A stretch of DNA of 64,000 nt, from positions 186,001-250,000 of the forward strand of contig JACOUQ010000015.1 in assembly GCA_016177775.1 (NCBI GenBank), written 5' to 3'. Below the pieces are notes generated by a model, which was not told the DNA's origin, did no database searches, and was given only the letters and a program-made list of their open reading frames with translations. Origin of the DNA: Geobacter sp. (GTDB lineage: Bacteria > Desulfobacterota > Desulfuromonadia > Geobacterales > Geobacteraceae). The position numbers and the translations under genes are program-made. Below, piece after piece: positions 34,517 to 43,075 of this stretch. The number at the start of each line of letters is the position of its first letter. The stretch's first letter is position 1.

Positions 34517-35770
34517 ATGGCAGTTGCTTTGAAAAGAAACAGAGAGGCGGAATTGACACTGGAAGAGGTCGTGGCTAAATACCCCGACGTGCCGCGCCTG
34601 GTGGCCCTGAAGATCGATGCCCAGCGGCGCGGGGTGCATTACACGGAGCAGGCGCTGAGCGTTGTGGACGATTCGGTGCAGATGCGCAGCCCTTACATAT
34701 TCGGTTCCAGGGACGGCGAAATCAAACCGCTCCCCGAATCGCTCATCCTGCGTGACGGCACCTCCATCCTGACCGACCCCACCCCCATTGAGCAGGACCC
34801 GTACCTGGTCGACCTGGTGGACGGCAGGCTGGCGCTCGTAGACAACGGCGAGCCGGTGGAGTTCGTGGAGCTGTGGCCGAAGCCGCTCTACTACGACAAG
34901 CAGACCAGCTCCGGCATCCCGATGAGTCACATCGTCAGCGCGCGCCCGCAAAGGCTCAACATCTTCCAGTCGAGCTTTTGCCACTTCTGGGCCGATAAGA
35001 AAGAGTGCCGCTTCTGCGACATCGTCAACCACACGAAGCAGCAGAAGGATGAAATAGGCGTCCCCTCCCGGCTCAAGCCCCGCGACGTCTCGGAGACCAT
35101 CCGGGAGGCATTGAAGGAGCCGGGGCGCTTTACCGGCATGTGCCTCACCGCCGGGTCGGTCCTCAAGGGGGAGCAGATCTTCGACCGGGAGGTGGATTAC
35201 TACATCGAGGCCCTCCAGGCGGTAGGCGAAAATTTTTCCACGAAAAAGTTCCCGAGCCAGCTGATCGCCTCGGCCTTCAGCGAGAAACAACTGGCCCGCC
35301 TCTACGAGGAGACCGGTCTGACAAGCTACACCAGCGACCTGGAGGTGCTGGGGGAGAGGCTCTTCAACTGGATATGCCCCGGCAAGGCGCAAACCGTCGG
35401 CTACCGGGAGTGGCAGCAGCGTCTGATCCGGGCGGTGGACATTTTCGGCCGGGGCAACGTCGGCACCGGCCTGGTGGGAGGGGTGGAGCTGGCAAGGCCA
35501 TCCGGTTTCACCAGTGAGGAGGACGCCCTGGCATCGACCTTGGCTGAGGCGGAGTACCTGGCAGAGAACGGCGTAACCACCGTGTTCATCGTCTGGGTGC
35601 CGCGCCCCGGCTCCTACTTCCGGGACCAGCAGAACCCATCCCTCGAATATTTCGTGCGTCTCGCCAGAGGACTCCACCGGCTGCGGGTTAAGTACGACCT
35701 GGGGGTCGATTTCGACGACTACCGCCGCTGCGGGAACCATCCGGATACGGATCTGTCGCGGTTGTTGTAG
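34517..35770 (+). CDS. Radical-SAM protein with unusual CX8CX2C cluster motif (417 aa)
   Basis: The candidate 4Fe-4S motif is C155-x8-C164-x2-C167 (SSFCHFWADKKECRFCD) rather than CX3CX2C. A beta/alpha-barrel-like stretch follows, with KFPSQLIASAFSEKQL, GLTSYTSDLEVLGERLF and GTGLVGGVELARP. About 140 residues precede the motif and may form a substrate-recognition domain. Radical-SAM enzymes cut SAM reductively to start difficult chemistry. I cannot name the reaction. It sits 115 bases after metK and before an FMN-type protein. The stop codon TAG is the start of a GTAGGGG repeat. Confidence 0.75.
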   Translation: MAVALKRNREAELTLEEVVAKYPDVPRLVALKIDAQRRGVHYTEQALSVVDDSVQMRSPYIFGSRDGEIKPLPESLILRDGTSILTDPTPIEQDPYLVDLVDGRLALVDNGEPVEFVELWPKPLYYDKQTSSGIPMSHIVSARPQRLNIFQSSFCHFWADKKECRFCDIVNHTKQQKDEIGVPSRLKPRDVSETIREALKEPGRFTGMCLTAGSVLKGEQIFDREVDYYIEALQAVGENFSTKKFPSQLIASAFSEKQLARLYEETGLTSYTSDLEVLGERLFNWICPGKAQTVGYREWQQRLIRAVDIFGRGNVGTGLVGGVELARPSGFTSEEDALASTLAEAEYLAENGVTTVFIVWVPRPGSYFRDQQNPSLEYFVRLARGLHRLRVKYDLGVDFDDYRRCGNHPDTDLSRLL

Positions 35771-35852
35771 GGGCAGACCAGCGTGTCTGCCCGACTCTCC
35801 GAGCGTGGCGCACAACCATGAAAAAAGGGCGAACACATGGGTTCGCCCCTAC
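35767..35852. repeat. GTAGGGGC palindromic intergenic repeat, copy 1
   Basis: It runs from GTAGGGGCAGACC to GGTTCGCCCCTAC, with two inner hairpins (GGGCAGACC/GTGTCTGCCC and GGGCGAACACA/GGTTCGCCC). It overlaps the stop codon of the radical-SAM gene. Confidence 0.8.
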
Positions 35853-35875
35853 AGTAACGACAACGGAGGCAAGAC

Positions 35876-36343
35876 ATGTCAGCCCAATTGACAAACGAGA
35901 TCATCGATCTTCTCAAGGACAAGGAAACAACCAAGGTGCTGGCTACCCTGGATGCGGATGGTTTCCCCCACGCGGTGGTGAAGCAATCCCTGCAACCGGG
36001 GGAAGACGGCAATATTCTTTACCTGGAGCTGCTGGAGTCATCCCGGACCAACAAGAACCTGGTGCGGAGCATCTGGTTCGACCGGAAGGTGGCGATAGCG
36101 CTCAAGGGGAAGGACGGGCGGAGCTGGCAGATCAAGGGGAAGCCGGTAAAGACCCACATCACCGGGCCGTTGTTCCAGAAGCATTACACCGCCGTCCGCA
36201 AAAGGCTGGGGGACGTTGACCTGGCGGCGGTGTGGGTCATCGAGCCGGAGGAGGTCATCGAGGAGACCTTCGCTGCCCGCCGGGCAGAGGAGGAGCGGAA
36301 GCACCCCCTGTTCACCCATCTTGACCGGTTGGCACGGCAGTAA
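35876..36343 (+). CDS. FMN-binding split-barrel (pyridoxamine-phosphate-oxidase-like) protein (155 aa)
   Basis: VLATLDADGFPHAVVKQSLQ, then ILYLELLESSRTNKNLVRSIWFDRKVAIALKG and YTAVRKRLGDVDLAAVWVIEPEEV give the split-barrel flavin fold. The start follows GGAGG. Family members bind FMN or F420 and act as small reductases, or bind heme. In this locus it could handle electrons or a sulfur intermediate; this is only inference. It is flanked by two GTAGGGG repeats. Confidence 0.8.
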   Translation: MSAQLTNEIIDLLKDKETTKVLATLDADGFPHAVVKQSLQPGEDGNILYLELLESSRTNKNLVRSIWFDRKVAIALKGKDGRSWQIKGKPVKTHITGPLFQKHYTAVRKRLGDVDLAAVWVIEPEEVIEETFAARRAEEERKHPLFTHLDRLARQ

Positions 36344-36349
36344 TTCGAT

Positions 36350-36405
36350 GTAGGGGCAACTCTTGTGGTTGCCCGAGACAGGGCGATCACAAGGATCGCC
36401 CCTAC
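36350..36405. repeat. GTAGGGGC palindromic intergenic repeat, copy 2
   Basis: GTAGGGGCAAC...GTTGCCC and GGGCGATCAC...GGATCGCCCCTAC form two hairpins inside an outer GTAGGGGC/GCCCCTAC pair. Confidence 0.8.
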
Positions 36406-36428
36406 ATGCAAAATAAAGGAGAAAGACA

Positions 36429-37403
36429 ATGGAAACCATTTCCCGCATTTTTACGATAACGCTGCTCACGGCGTTGCTCGGAACCTTTCTGACAGGTCTT
36501 GCAACAGCCAACGAAATCCGCATAGCCACCCAGCCTATCCCCCACTATGCCCCCATCTTCGTCGCCAGGCACAAGGGGTGGGTGGAGGAGGAACTGGCCA
36601 AGGTCAGCGCCAAACCGGCCGTCAAATGGAGCTCCTTTTCCGCCGGTCCTCCGATCAATGAGTCATTCGCCGCCGGGCAGCAGGATATCGGCCTCCTCGG
36701 CGATACCCCGGCCATCATCGGCAAGGCCGCCGGGATCAACACCCGGATCATCGGCCTCACCTCCACCGGCCCCAAATCACTCGCAGTAATTGTCCCGAAC
36801 AAGTCAAACATCAAATCTCCCAGGGACCTGAAGGGTAAAAAGGTGGCCGTGGTCAAGGGGTCGTACGCCCACCACCTGCTGGTTCTGGTCCTGCAGAAGG
36901 GGGGGCTCACCACCAACGACATCGAGTTGATCAACCTCTCCCAGGGCGATATCGCCACCGCCATCCTGAACGGCAACATAGACGCGGCGGCGGTCTGGGA
37001 ACCCCTGATCACCAAGCTGGAGAGCCAGGGGGCCGTGCGGGTCCTCGCTGACGGCACCGGCATCAAGAAGGGGGCCCTGGTCATCATTGCCACCAACGAG
37101 TTCGTTACCAAAAACCGGGAGCAGGCAAAGGCGCTCCTCAAGGCATACCAGCGCGGCGCGAAGTACATCAAGGCCAATCCGAAGGAGGCGGCCCAGTTGA
37201 TCGCCGCGGACGTGAATCTCCCTGCCGATCTTCTCCTCAAGGTGCTGGCCAAGTTCGACTATAATCCGGCCATCCAGGCGGACGACATCGAGGAGATCAG
37301 GAAAAGCGAGACCTTCATGCTGGGAGCGGGACTCATCAAGGCCCCGGTCAACATCGACACCTTCGCGGACGCAAGCCTCACGCGGGAGAGCGGGATAAGG
37401 TAG
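36429..37403 (+). CDS. ABC-transporter substrate-binding protein, SsuA/TauA-type (importer 1)
   Basis: The signal peptide is IFTITLLTALLGTFLTGLATA. The mature NMT1/SsuA-like fold follows: IRIATQPIPHYAPIFVARHKGWVEEELAK, SFAAGQQDIGLLGDTPAI, LKGKKVAVVKGSYAHHLLVLVLQK, INLSQGDIATAILNGNIDAAAVWEP. The family binds sulfonates, taurine, nitrate or thiamine precursors in the periplasm. The adjacent permease and ATPase complete an importer. The TAG stop belongs to the GTAGGGG repeat at 37400. An organosulfur substrate is inferred from the locus. Confidence 0.88.
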   Translation: METISRIFTITLLTALLGTFLTGLATANEIRIATQPIPHYAPIFVARHKGWVEEELAKVSAKPAVKWSSFSAGPPINESFAAGQQDIGLLGDTPAIIGKAAGINTRIIGLTSTGPKSLAVIVPNKSNIKSPRDLKGKKVAVVKGSYAHHLLVLVLQKGGLTTNDIELINLSQGDIATAILNGNIDAAAVWEPLITKLESQGAVRVLADGTGIKKGALVIIATNEFVTKNREQAKALLKAYQRGAKYIKANPKEAAQLIAADVNLPADLLLKVLAKFDYNPAIQADDIEEIRKSETFMLGAGLIKAPVNIDTFADASLTRESGIR

Positions 37404-37471
37404 GGGCGGCCCTGTGTGGCCGCCCTGATTGAACGGGGGAAAAGCGGGCAACCACATGGGGTTGCCCCTAC
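37400..37471. repeat. GTAGGGGC palindromic intergenic repeat, copy 3
   Basis: GTAGGGGCGGCC...GGCCGCCC and GGGCAACCACATGGGGTTGCCCC end in CTAC. It provides the stop codon of the upstream gene. Confidence 0.8.
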
Positions 37472-37486
37472 TTCGGAGGATTTGCC

Positions 37487-38278
37487 ATGGCTCGCGACAC
37501 CAACCCGCGCCTGCAAAAGATCAAGCACCTGCTCCAGTACACAGGCCTGTCGGTCGTCATCCTGGCCTTGTGGCAGGCGCTCTTTCACCTGGGGTACATA
37601 AAGCCGATCATCCTGCCGCCCCCCTCCCAAGTCGCCGTGACCTTCTGGGACCTCCTGAAGAGCGGGGCCATGACCCGACACATCGGGATCAGCGTGCTGC
37701 GGGTGCTGGAAGGGTTCGGTATCGCCGCCATTCTGGGGCTCACCCTCGGCATCGCCATCGGCCTCTCCCGGACCCTGGACCGGTTGACCGACCTGATCAT
37801 CCAGGTGATAAAGCCGATCCCGCCGATAGCGTGGATACCCCTGGCCATCCTCTGGTTCGGCATAGGAGAGAAGTCGAAGGTGTACATCATCTTCCTCGGG
37901 GCCTTTTTCCCGATCATCATCAATACCATCGACGGCATCCGCCAGACCGACCAGAAGTTCGTTGAGGTGGCCCGGATACTGGAAGTCCCGCGGCTCAGGT
38001 TCGTCCGCCAGGTGGTGATTCCGGGGGCGCTCCCGGCAATCATGACCGGCATCCGGGTGGGGCTGATGGTGGCCTGGATGTGCGTGGTGGCGGCCGAGCT
38101 GATCGCCGCCAGCAGCGGCGTCGGTTACCTGATCATGGACGCCCGGCAACTCTCCCAGTCTGACGTCGTCATCGTCGGAATGATTACCATCGGCGTCATC
38201 GGCAAGCTGATGGACAGCCTGATCAAGCGGCTGGAGAAGCGGCTCATAAGCTGGAAGGCGGCATTTGCAGGAGATTGA
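37487..38278 (+). CDS. ABC-transporter permease, SsuC/TauC-type (importer 1)
   Basis: This 263-aa protein has about six membrane segments. The cytoplasmic EAA-like loop is readable (FVEVARILEVPRLRFVRQVVIPGALPAIMTGIRVGL), as is the upstream IKPIPPIAWIPLAILWFGIGEKSKVYIIFLGAFFPI. It is typical of alkanesulfonate/taurine permeases that work as homodimers. It is coupled to the ATPase gene 22 bases downstream. The start ATG follows GGAGG. Confidence 0.9.
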   Translation: MARDTNPRLQKIKHLLQYTGLSVVILALWQALFHLGYIKPIILPPPSQVAVTFWDLLKSGAMTRHIGISVLRVLEGFGIAAILGLTLGIAIGLSRTLDRLTDLIIQVIKPIPPIAWIPLAILWFGIGEKSKVYIIFLGAFFPIIINTIDGIRQTDQKFVEVARILEVPRLRFVRQVVIPGALPAIMTGIRVGLMVAWMCVVAAELIAASSGVGYLIMDARQLSQSDVVIVGMITIGVIGKLMDSLIKRLEKRLISWKAAFAGD

Positions 38279-38300
38279 AGGAAGCAAGGGAGGCAGGAAC

Positions 38301-39089
38301 ATGTGCGCTCATCTCTCCCACCAGAGCAATCTGGTCATAGAAGGCCTCCACAAGAGCTTTCCCACCCGCGACAGCGAGGTGGTGGCGCTGAAGGAGATCA
38401 ACCTCACCATCGGGGAAGGGGAGTTCGTGGCTATCGTCGGCGCCAGCGGCTGCGGCAAGAGCACGCTGCTCCGCATCGTCGCCGGGCTGGAGAACGGATA
38501 CGACGGCGCGGTCAGCCTCGGCAACAGGCCTATCGCCGGGCCGGGGCTCGACCGGGGGATGGTCTTTCAGGAACATCGCCTTCTCCCCTGGCTGACGGTG
38601 GAGGAGAACGTGGCCTTCGGGCTCAACGGCCGCGCGAACGGCGAAAGGGAACGAATCGTAAGGGAGCACCTGGCGTTGGTGGGGTTGTCCGATTTTGCCA
38701 AGGCGCACCCCCACCAGCTGTCTGGGGGGATGGCCCAGCGGGTGGCCATTGCGCGCTCTCTCGTCAACCAGCCGGGGCTGCTGCTGCTCGACGAACCGTT
38801 CGGGGCGCTGGATGCTTTGACCCGGATCCAGATGCAGCAGGAGATCCTCCGTATCTGGGAGGCGGAAAGGACCACCATGGTCCTCGTCACCCACGACATC
38901 GACGAGGCGCTCTACCTGGGGGACCGGGTGGTGGTCATGTCCAGCCGGCCCGGAACCGTCAAGAGAATCATACATGTGTCGCTCCCCCGGCCGCGGGACC
39001 GGAGCAGCTACGAGTTCGTGCAGCTTCGCAAGGAGATCTACGCGGAGTTCTTCTCCGAGGCGGAGAAACCGTTCGCATATGCGATCTAA
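38301..39089 (+). CDS. ABC-transporter ATPase, SsuB/TauB-type (importer 1)
   Basis: This 262-aa protein has Walker A GASGCGKST, Q-loop MVFQEHRLLPWLTV, signature LSGGMAQRVAIARSL, Walker B LLLLDEPFGALD and switch THDIDEALYL. ATG 38301 follows GGGAGGCAGG; a longer frame from 38265 runs into the permease end. It powers importer 1. The four N-terminal residues include a Cys that is not conserved in the family. Confidence 0.92.
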   Translation: MCAHLSHQSNLVIEGLHKSFPTRDSEVVALKEINLTIGEGEFVAIVGASGCGKSTLLRIVAGLENGYDGAVSLGNRPIAGPGLDRGMVFQEHRLLPWLTVEENVAFGLNGRANGERERIVREHLALVGLSDFAKAHPHQLSGGMAQRVAIARSLVNQPGLLLLDEPFGALDALTRIQMQQEILRIWEAERTTMVLVTHDIDEALYLGDRVVVMSSRPGTVKRIIHVSLPRPRDRSSYEFVQLRKEIYAEFFSEAEKPFAYAI

Positions 39090-39099
39090 GATTTGCAGG

Positions 39100-39209
39100 G
39101 TAGGGGCAGACCTGCGTGTCTGCCCGCTTTTTCAGACCTGCGTGTCTGCCCGTCTTTTCAAACGTGGCGCACATAACGGAGAAGGGCGAACACATAGGTT
39201 CGCCCCTAC
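39100..39209. repeat. GTAGGGGC palindromic intergenic repeat, copy 4 (extended)
   Basis: This is a longer version with an internal duplication of AGACCTGCGTGTCTGCCCG, then AGGGCGAACACATAGGTTCGCCCCTAC. A TGGCGCACA word inside also occurs in copy 1. Confidence 0.8.
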
Positions 39210-39228
39210 GAAAAACGGAGAATCGATC

Positions 39229-40599
39229 ATGAAAATCCTGCTCATCAACCCGGCCTTTTACGACGGCAAGGAGTTCCGCAACCGCTTCGACGATTACATC
39301 GACTGGATCAAGGGGGGAAACCTCTACGTTGCCCCGTTCGAGCCTCCCATCGGGCTGGCCTTCCTCAGCGCCTACCTTAAGGAGAGGGGGCACGAGGTGA
39401 CGCTGCTGGACATGCAGGGGCTCCTGATGGACAGCGAGGCCCTGGCCGGGCAGATTGCGGCGCGCCAGCCCGACCTGGTCGGCATAACCGCCATGACCCC
39501 GACCGTTCCGGAGGCCCTGCAGGCCGCCGCGATTGCAAAGAGAGTGTCGCTGAAGTCGAAGGTGGTTCTCGGCGGGGTCCATCCGACCCTCGACCCTGCC
39601 GGGGTCCTGGCCGATGAAAACGTCGACTTCGTCATCCGGGGGGAAGGGGAGGAGGCGTTCGCCGCCCTGGCCACGGCGCTTGCCGACGGCAACCCTGTCG
39701 ACGGCATCCCCGGCCTTTCCTTCCGCAGGGACGGGAAACCTGTCATAGGCGACAAGGCCACGCTGATCGCCGACCTGAACACCCTCCCCATGCCCGACTA
39801 CGAAGCGTTTCCAGTGGAGCGTTACATCGAGCACAACCAACACCTGCGCAGCATCCGCGGCATCTCCATGATCGTCTCCCGCGGCTGCCCGTTCCAGTGC
39901 ACCTTCTGCGCGGTGCACCAGACGATGGGCCGCAAATGGCGGATCAAGTCCCCCGAGCGGGTGGTGGACGAGCTGCTGATCCTCAAGGAGCGCCACCAGT
40001 TGGAGGGGGTCTGGTTCAAGGACAGCATCTTCAATCTCGACCGGGAGTGGGTGAAGGAGTTCTGCCGGCTGATGATCGAACGGAAGGTGGAGATCGCCTG
40101 GCAGGCCTTGACGCGCATCGACCTGATCGACGAGGAGGAGCTGCGGCTCATGAAGCGGGCCGGGCTGACCCAGCTCGACCTGGGGATCGAGACCGGCTCC
40201 CCCAAAAGTCTGCTGCGCCTGAAAAAAGGGATCACCGTCGACAGGATCAGGGAGAAGGTCCGGCTGGCAAAGAAGCATGTGAAGGTCTTCGGCTTCTTCA
40301 TGATCGGCATTCCCGGCGAGGACGAAACCGACGTGCAACAGACCTTCGAGCTGGCCAAGGCCCTGGATCTCGACCGCTGGACCTGGAGCATCTACAGCCC
40401 CCTCCCCGGATCGAGCCTTTACGAGGAGTTGATCGCCGAGGGGAAGATCGAGCCGTACCGCCTCGATTACCACCAGGTCCACTTCACCGAGGCCTATGCC
40501 GGGATATGCGATATCCCGCCGCTGCGCCTCAAGGAGCTGTACCGGGAGATCAACGAATATTTCTATAGGAAAGATTCGCCAGTGCAGGCGGCGGGATAA
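39229..40599 (+). CDS. Cobalamin-binding-domain radical-SAM protein (456 aa)
   Basis: A B12-binding-type Rossmann domain occupies residues 1-145 (LLINPAF, DLVGITAMTPTVPEALQAA, VVLGGVHPTLDPAG). The radical-SAM barrel follows with C220-x3-C224-x2-C227 (SRGCPFQCTFCAVH), then GIETGSPKSLLRLKKG and FFMIGIPGEDETDVQQTFELAK. The canonical DxHxxG of true B12 binders is not evident, so cobalamin may not be bound. Related enzymes methylate, make carbon-sulfur bonds or cyclise. ATG 39229 sits just after a repeat; longer frames have no support. Confidence 0.85.
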   Translation: MKILLINPAFYDGKEFRNRFDDYIDWIKGGNLYVAPFEPPIGLAFLSAYLKERGHEVTLLDMQGLLMDSEALAGQIAARQPDLVGITAMTPTVPEALQAAAIAKRVSLKSKVVLGGVHPTLDPAGVLADENVDFVIRGEGEEAFAALATALADGNPVDGIPGLSFRRDGKPVIGDKATLIADLNTLPMPDYEAFPVERYIEHNQHLRSIRGISMIVSRGCPFQCTFCAVHQTMGRKWRIKSPERVVDELLILKERHQLEGVWFKDSIFNLDREWVKEFCRLMIERKVEIAWQALTRIDLIDEEELRLMKRAGLTQLDLGIETGSPKSLLRLKKGITVDRIREKVRLAKKHVKVFGFFMIGIPGEDETDVQQTFELAKALDLDRWTWSIYSPLPGSSLYEELIAEGKIEPYRLDYHQVHFTEAYAGICDIPPLRLKELYREINEYFYRKDSPVQAAG

Positions 40600-40770
40600 T
40601 GGGCCGGGTTCCGCTAATCCACAAAATCTGTGGAAAGAGTTGTTGAAAAATGGAAGGGCGGTTTTCGTCGAAGGCCTAACATCAAGGGGCTGATAACAAA
40701 ATGCCCAAAAAATAACCTACAAGTCTATCTATTTTATGGATTATAATAGGAAAAATATCAGAAAAAGATA

Positions 40771-40813
40771 TTGACTATTTTGTTTGGCTGTAATAGTCTA
40801 TCTATCAAATAGA
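40771..40813 (+). promoter_or_regulatory. Promoter region with palindromic operator upstream of the NifB-like gene
   Basis: TTGACT (40771-40776) is followed by TAATAG (40791-40796) at 14 bases or TAGTCT (40794) at 17 bases. The palindrome TCTATC-N5-AATAGA occupies 40797-40813 (5 of 6 arms paired). TAATAGTCTAT is identical to the site at 56739. The gap 40600-40770 is AT-rich, holds a further half-site (TCTATCTATTTTATGGA near 40722) and no gene. Confidence 0.65.
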
Positions 40814-40830
40814 ATAAATCAATAATTGAA

Positions 40831-40877
40831 GCTGACCAGACAACTGGAGGCCAAGGGATTTTCCTTGGCCTTTTTTT
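40831..40877 (+). promoter_or_regulatory. Leader RNA B: conserved hairpin abutting a terminator, before the NifB-like gene
   Basis: GCTGA leads into CCAG-ACAA-CTGG (40836-40847), directly abutting AGGCCAAGG/CCTTGGCCT and seven T residues. It is the clearest copy of the motif. The terminator ends 18 bases before the NifB-like start, so termination versus read-through would control the whole downstream cluster. Confidence 0.82.
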
Positions 40878-40894
40878 ATTTAAAGGGGTTACCG

Positions 40895-41737
40895 ATGGCG
40901 ATTACGTGCAGGGAAAGGAAAAACATCCAGGGGCATCCCTGCTTCGGCGGAAATCACCGGGAGAACGGCCGTATCCATCTGCCGGTGGCGCCGCGCTGCA
41001 ATATCAAATGCAACTTCTGCACCCGACGTCATGACTGCGCCAACGAGTCCCGTCCCGGTGTGACCAGCAGGCTCCTTACCCCACTGGAGGCGCTGGAACG
41101 GGTCCGGGAAGTGGTGGAGAGCCCCCTTCTGGGGCCGATCATCAAGGTGGTGGGAATTGCCGGGCCGGGAGACCCGTTGGCAAACGAGGAAACCTTCGAG
41201 ACCTTCCGGCTGGTGGGCCAGGAGTTCCCGCACCTGATCAAGTGCTTGAGCACCAATGGCCTGCGGCTGCCGGACACCATAGCCCGCCTCCATGGGCTGG
41301 ACCTGCGGAGCCTGACCGTCACCATCAACGCCCTCGATCCCCGCGTCGGAGCCCGGGTATATTCCTGGGTCAACCATGGCGGCAAGCGATATTCCGGGGA
41401 AGAAGGGGCCGAGATACTCGTCCGCAACCAGCTGGAAGGGGTTGAATGGGCGGCGGGGTACGGCATGACGGTAAAGGTGAACACGGTCCTCATCCCCGGC
41501 ATCAACGAGGCGGAAATCAGTCGGATTGCGGAAGAGGTGAAACGGCGCGGCGCCTTCATCATGAATGTCATGCCCCTCATCCCCCAGGCGGCGTTCGCCC
41601 ATGTCGCTCCCCCATCTCCCGAGCGTCTCGAAGAGGTGCGCAGGGAGAACGAACGGATCATCGGCCAGTTCAAGCACTGCCGCCAGTGCCGCGCCGATGC
41701 CGTGGGGCTTATTGAAAGCGGGGTTTCAGCGGCGTAA
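40895..41737 (+). CDS. NifB-like radical-SAM cofactor synthase (280 aa, no NifX domain)
   Basis: The NifB signature is intact: GHPCFGG, LPVAPRCNIKCNFCTRRHDCANESRPGVTS with radical-SAM Cys 35, 39 and 42, Cys16 and Cys48 for accessory clusters, and a C-terminal HCRQCRADAVGL. NifB fuses two 4Fe-4S units and inserts a carbide to make the 8Fe-9S-C NifB-co. The protein lacks the C-terminal NifX-like domain of long NifB; a separate NifX-like gene lies at 53941. Start ATG 40895 follows AAGGGG. Its presence means that the NifDK-like enzyme below probably carries a NifB-co-derived cluster. Confidence 0.93.
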   Translation: MAITCRERKNIQGHPCFGGNHRENGRIHLPVAPRCNIKCNFCTRRHDCANESRPGVTSRLLTPLEALERVREVVESPLLGPIIKVVGIAGPGDPLANEETFETFRLVGQEFPHLIKCLSTNGLRLPDTIARLHGLDLRSLTVTINALDPRVGARVYSWVNHGGKRYSGEEGAEILVRNQLEGVEWAAGYGMTVKVNTVLIPGINEAEISRIAEEVKRRGAFIMNVMPLIPQAAFAHVAPPSPERLEEVRRENERIIGQFKHCRQCRADAVGLIESGVSAA

Positions 41738-41792
41738 AATTTTTTTATCCATCAGACTACTTGGTTAATAGGGAATAGGAAGTGGGGCAACC

Positions 41793-41960
41793 ATGGCACA
41801 GCAGGGTGTAATCGTTCGGAAAAAAGAGGATGTTCAGTACGAAACCTTGAAGACCGTGCAGGATGTCATGGACACAATAAGCCACGGCTCCCTGACCCTT
41901 CTCATTCAGGACGGCAGGGTGCTGCAGATCGACAAGAAGGAAAAGATCCGGCTCAAGTAG
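41793..41960 (+). CDS. YezD/DUF2292-family small protein (55 aa)
   Basis: The frame encodes MAQQGVIVRKKEDVQYETL, then SHGSLTLLIQDGRVLQIDKKEKIRLK, the DUF2292 pattern (G-S-x-x-x-x-IxDGxVxQIxxxEK-R). In Bacteria such genes are commonly near sulfate or sulfonate assimilation genes. It lies between the NifB-like and NifH-like genes, co-directional with short gaps, so it belongs to the operon. The biochemical role is unknown. It is an independent pointer to sulfur metabolism. Confidence 0.85.
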   Translation: MAQQGVIVRKKEDVQYETLKTVQDVMDTISHGSLTLLIQDGRVLQIDKKEKIRLK

Positions 41961-41992
41961 AGGCCAACTAAACAAAAGCAAAGGAGACCAGG

Positions 41993-42871
41993 ATGTCTAC
42001 AAAGAAAGTGAAGACCATCGCCATATACGGCAAGGGAGGGATCGGGAAGTCGACTACAACTTCCAACATCAGCGCGGCCCTGTCAGTGGCGGGGCTGAAG
42101 GTGATGCAGATCGGCTGTGATCCCAAGAGCGATTCGACCACCACGCTTCGCGGCGGCGGGTACATCCCGACCATCCTCGACGTGCTGCGGGAGAAGAAGA
42201 CGGTCAAGGGGAACGAGGTGATCTTTGAGGGGTTCAACGGCATCTACTGCGTCGAAGCGGGCGGCCCGGCCCCCGGGGTTGGCTGCGCGGGGCGCGGGAT
42301 CATTACCTCAGTCCAGCTGTTAAAGCAGCTGCGGGTCTTTGAAGAGCTCGACGTGGACGTCGTGGTCTACGACGTTCTCGGTGACGTGGTCTGCGGCGGG
42401 TTCGCCGTGCCGATCCGGGAAGGGATCGCCGAGCACGTTTTCACCGTAGCTTCGTCGGACTTCATGGCGCTCTATGCCGCCAACAACCTGTTCAAGGGGA
42501 TACAGAAGTACTCAAATAACGGTGGCGCGCTTTTGGGTGGCCTCATTGCCAACTCGGTCAACTCCGACTATGCGAAAGAGATCATCGACGATTTCGTGGC
42601 ACAGACGAAGACGCAGGTGGTGGAGTATGTGCCGCGGTCGGTGACGGTGACCCAGTCTGAACTGCAAGGGAAGACAACCACCGAGGCGTTTCCCGACTCC
42701 GAGCAGGCGAAAGTCTACAAGCGGCTGGCGGAGAAGATTTACAACCATACGGAATCGAAAGTGCCGTCCCCCTTGGGAGACAAGGAATTGCACGAGTGGG
42801 CGCTGAGCTGGGCAGACCAGCTGCTTGCCATGGAGACCGGCGAGGTGCGCGGCAGGGCGGCTGCAATCTAG
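41993..42871 (+). CDS. NifH-like reductase ATPase (292 aa)
   Basis: P-loop [10 protein letters not shown] (residues 13-22), switch [14 protein letters not shown] and the two Cys that bridge a 4Fe-4S cluster between subunits, C98 (GVGCAGRGI) and C134 (GDVVCGGFA), are intact. R101 matches the ADP-ribosylation arginine of NifH. The length and order match NifH more than BchL/ChlL. It would deliver ATP-gated low-potential electrons to the NifDK-like complex encoded 3.2 kb downstream. The start follows AAAGGAG. It is separated from nifDK-like genes by transporter genes, unlike classical nifHDK. Confidence 0.95.
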   Translation: MSTKKVKTIAIYGKGGIGKSTTTSNISAALSVAGLKVMQIGCDPKSDSTTTLRGGGYIPTILDVLREKKTVKGNEVIFEGFNGIYCVEAGGPAPGVGCAGRGIITSVQLLKQLRVFEELDVDVVVYDVLGDVVCGGFAVPIREGIAEHVFTVASSDFMALYAANNLFKGIQKYSNNGGALLGGLIANSVNSDYAKEIIDDFVAQTKTQVVEYVPRSVTVTQSELQGKTTTEAFPDSEQAKVYKRLAEKIYNHTESKVPSPLGDKELHEWALSWADQLLAMETGEVRGRAAAI

Positions 42872-42873
42872 AC

Positions 42874-42992
42874 GGCTTACGCTTTCACGCCATCTTGGCG
42901 CCGTCCTCGGAGGTCTCCTTGTGCGGCGTAGCGCTGCTACGCCTCCGCGGGACCTCCTGCGGGTGCACCAATCTGACGCAAAATCGTAAGCC
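42874..42992. repeat. Second repeat family, copy 1 (after the NifH-like gene)
   Basis: The element is bounded by GGCTTACG and CGTAAGCC. Its core is CTCGGAGGTCTCCTTGTGCG, then GGCGTAGCGCTGCTACGCC and CCGCGGGACCTCCTGCGGGTG. It shares this layout with 48964-49103. Both copies begin at the stop codon word TAGACGG. Confidence 0.75.
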
Positions 42993-43020
42993 TCCTTAAG
43001 AATTTGCTTGTTTAGGGGAT

Positions 43021-43048
43021 GTAGGGGCGCAGCATGCTGCGCCCCTAC
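43021..43048. repeat. Minimal GTAGGGGC palindrome, copy 5
   Basis: This is a perfect 14+14 base palindrome, GTAGGGGCGCAGCA and its complement, just before the ribosome site of the permease at 43076. Confidence 0.85.
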
Positions 43049-43075
43049 GAAAACCCGATCTGTAGAGGAGGAAAT

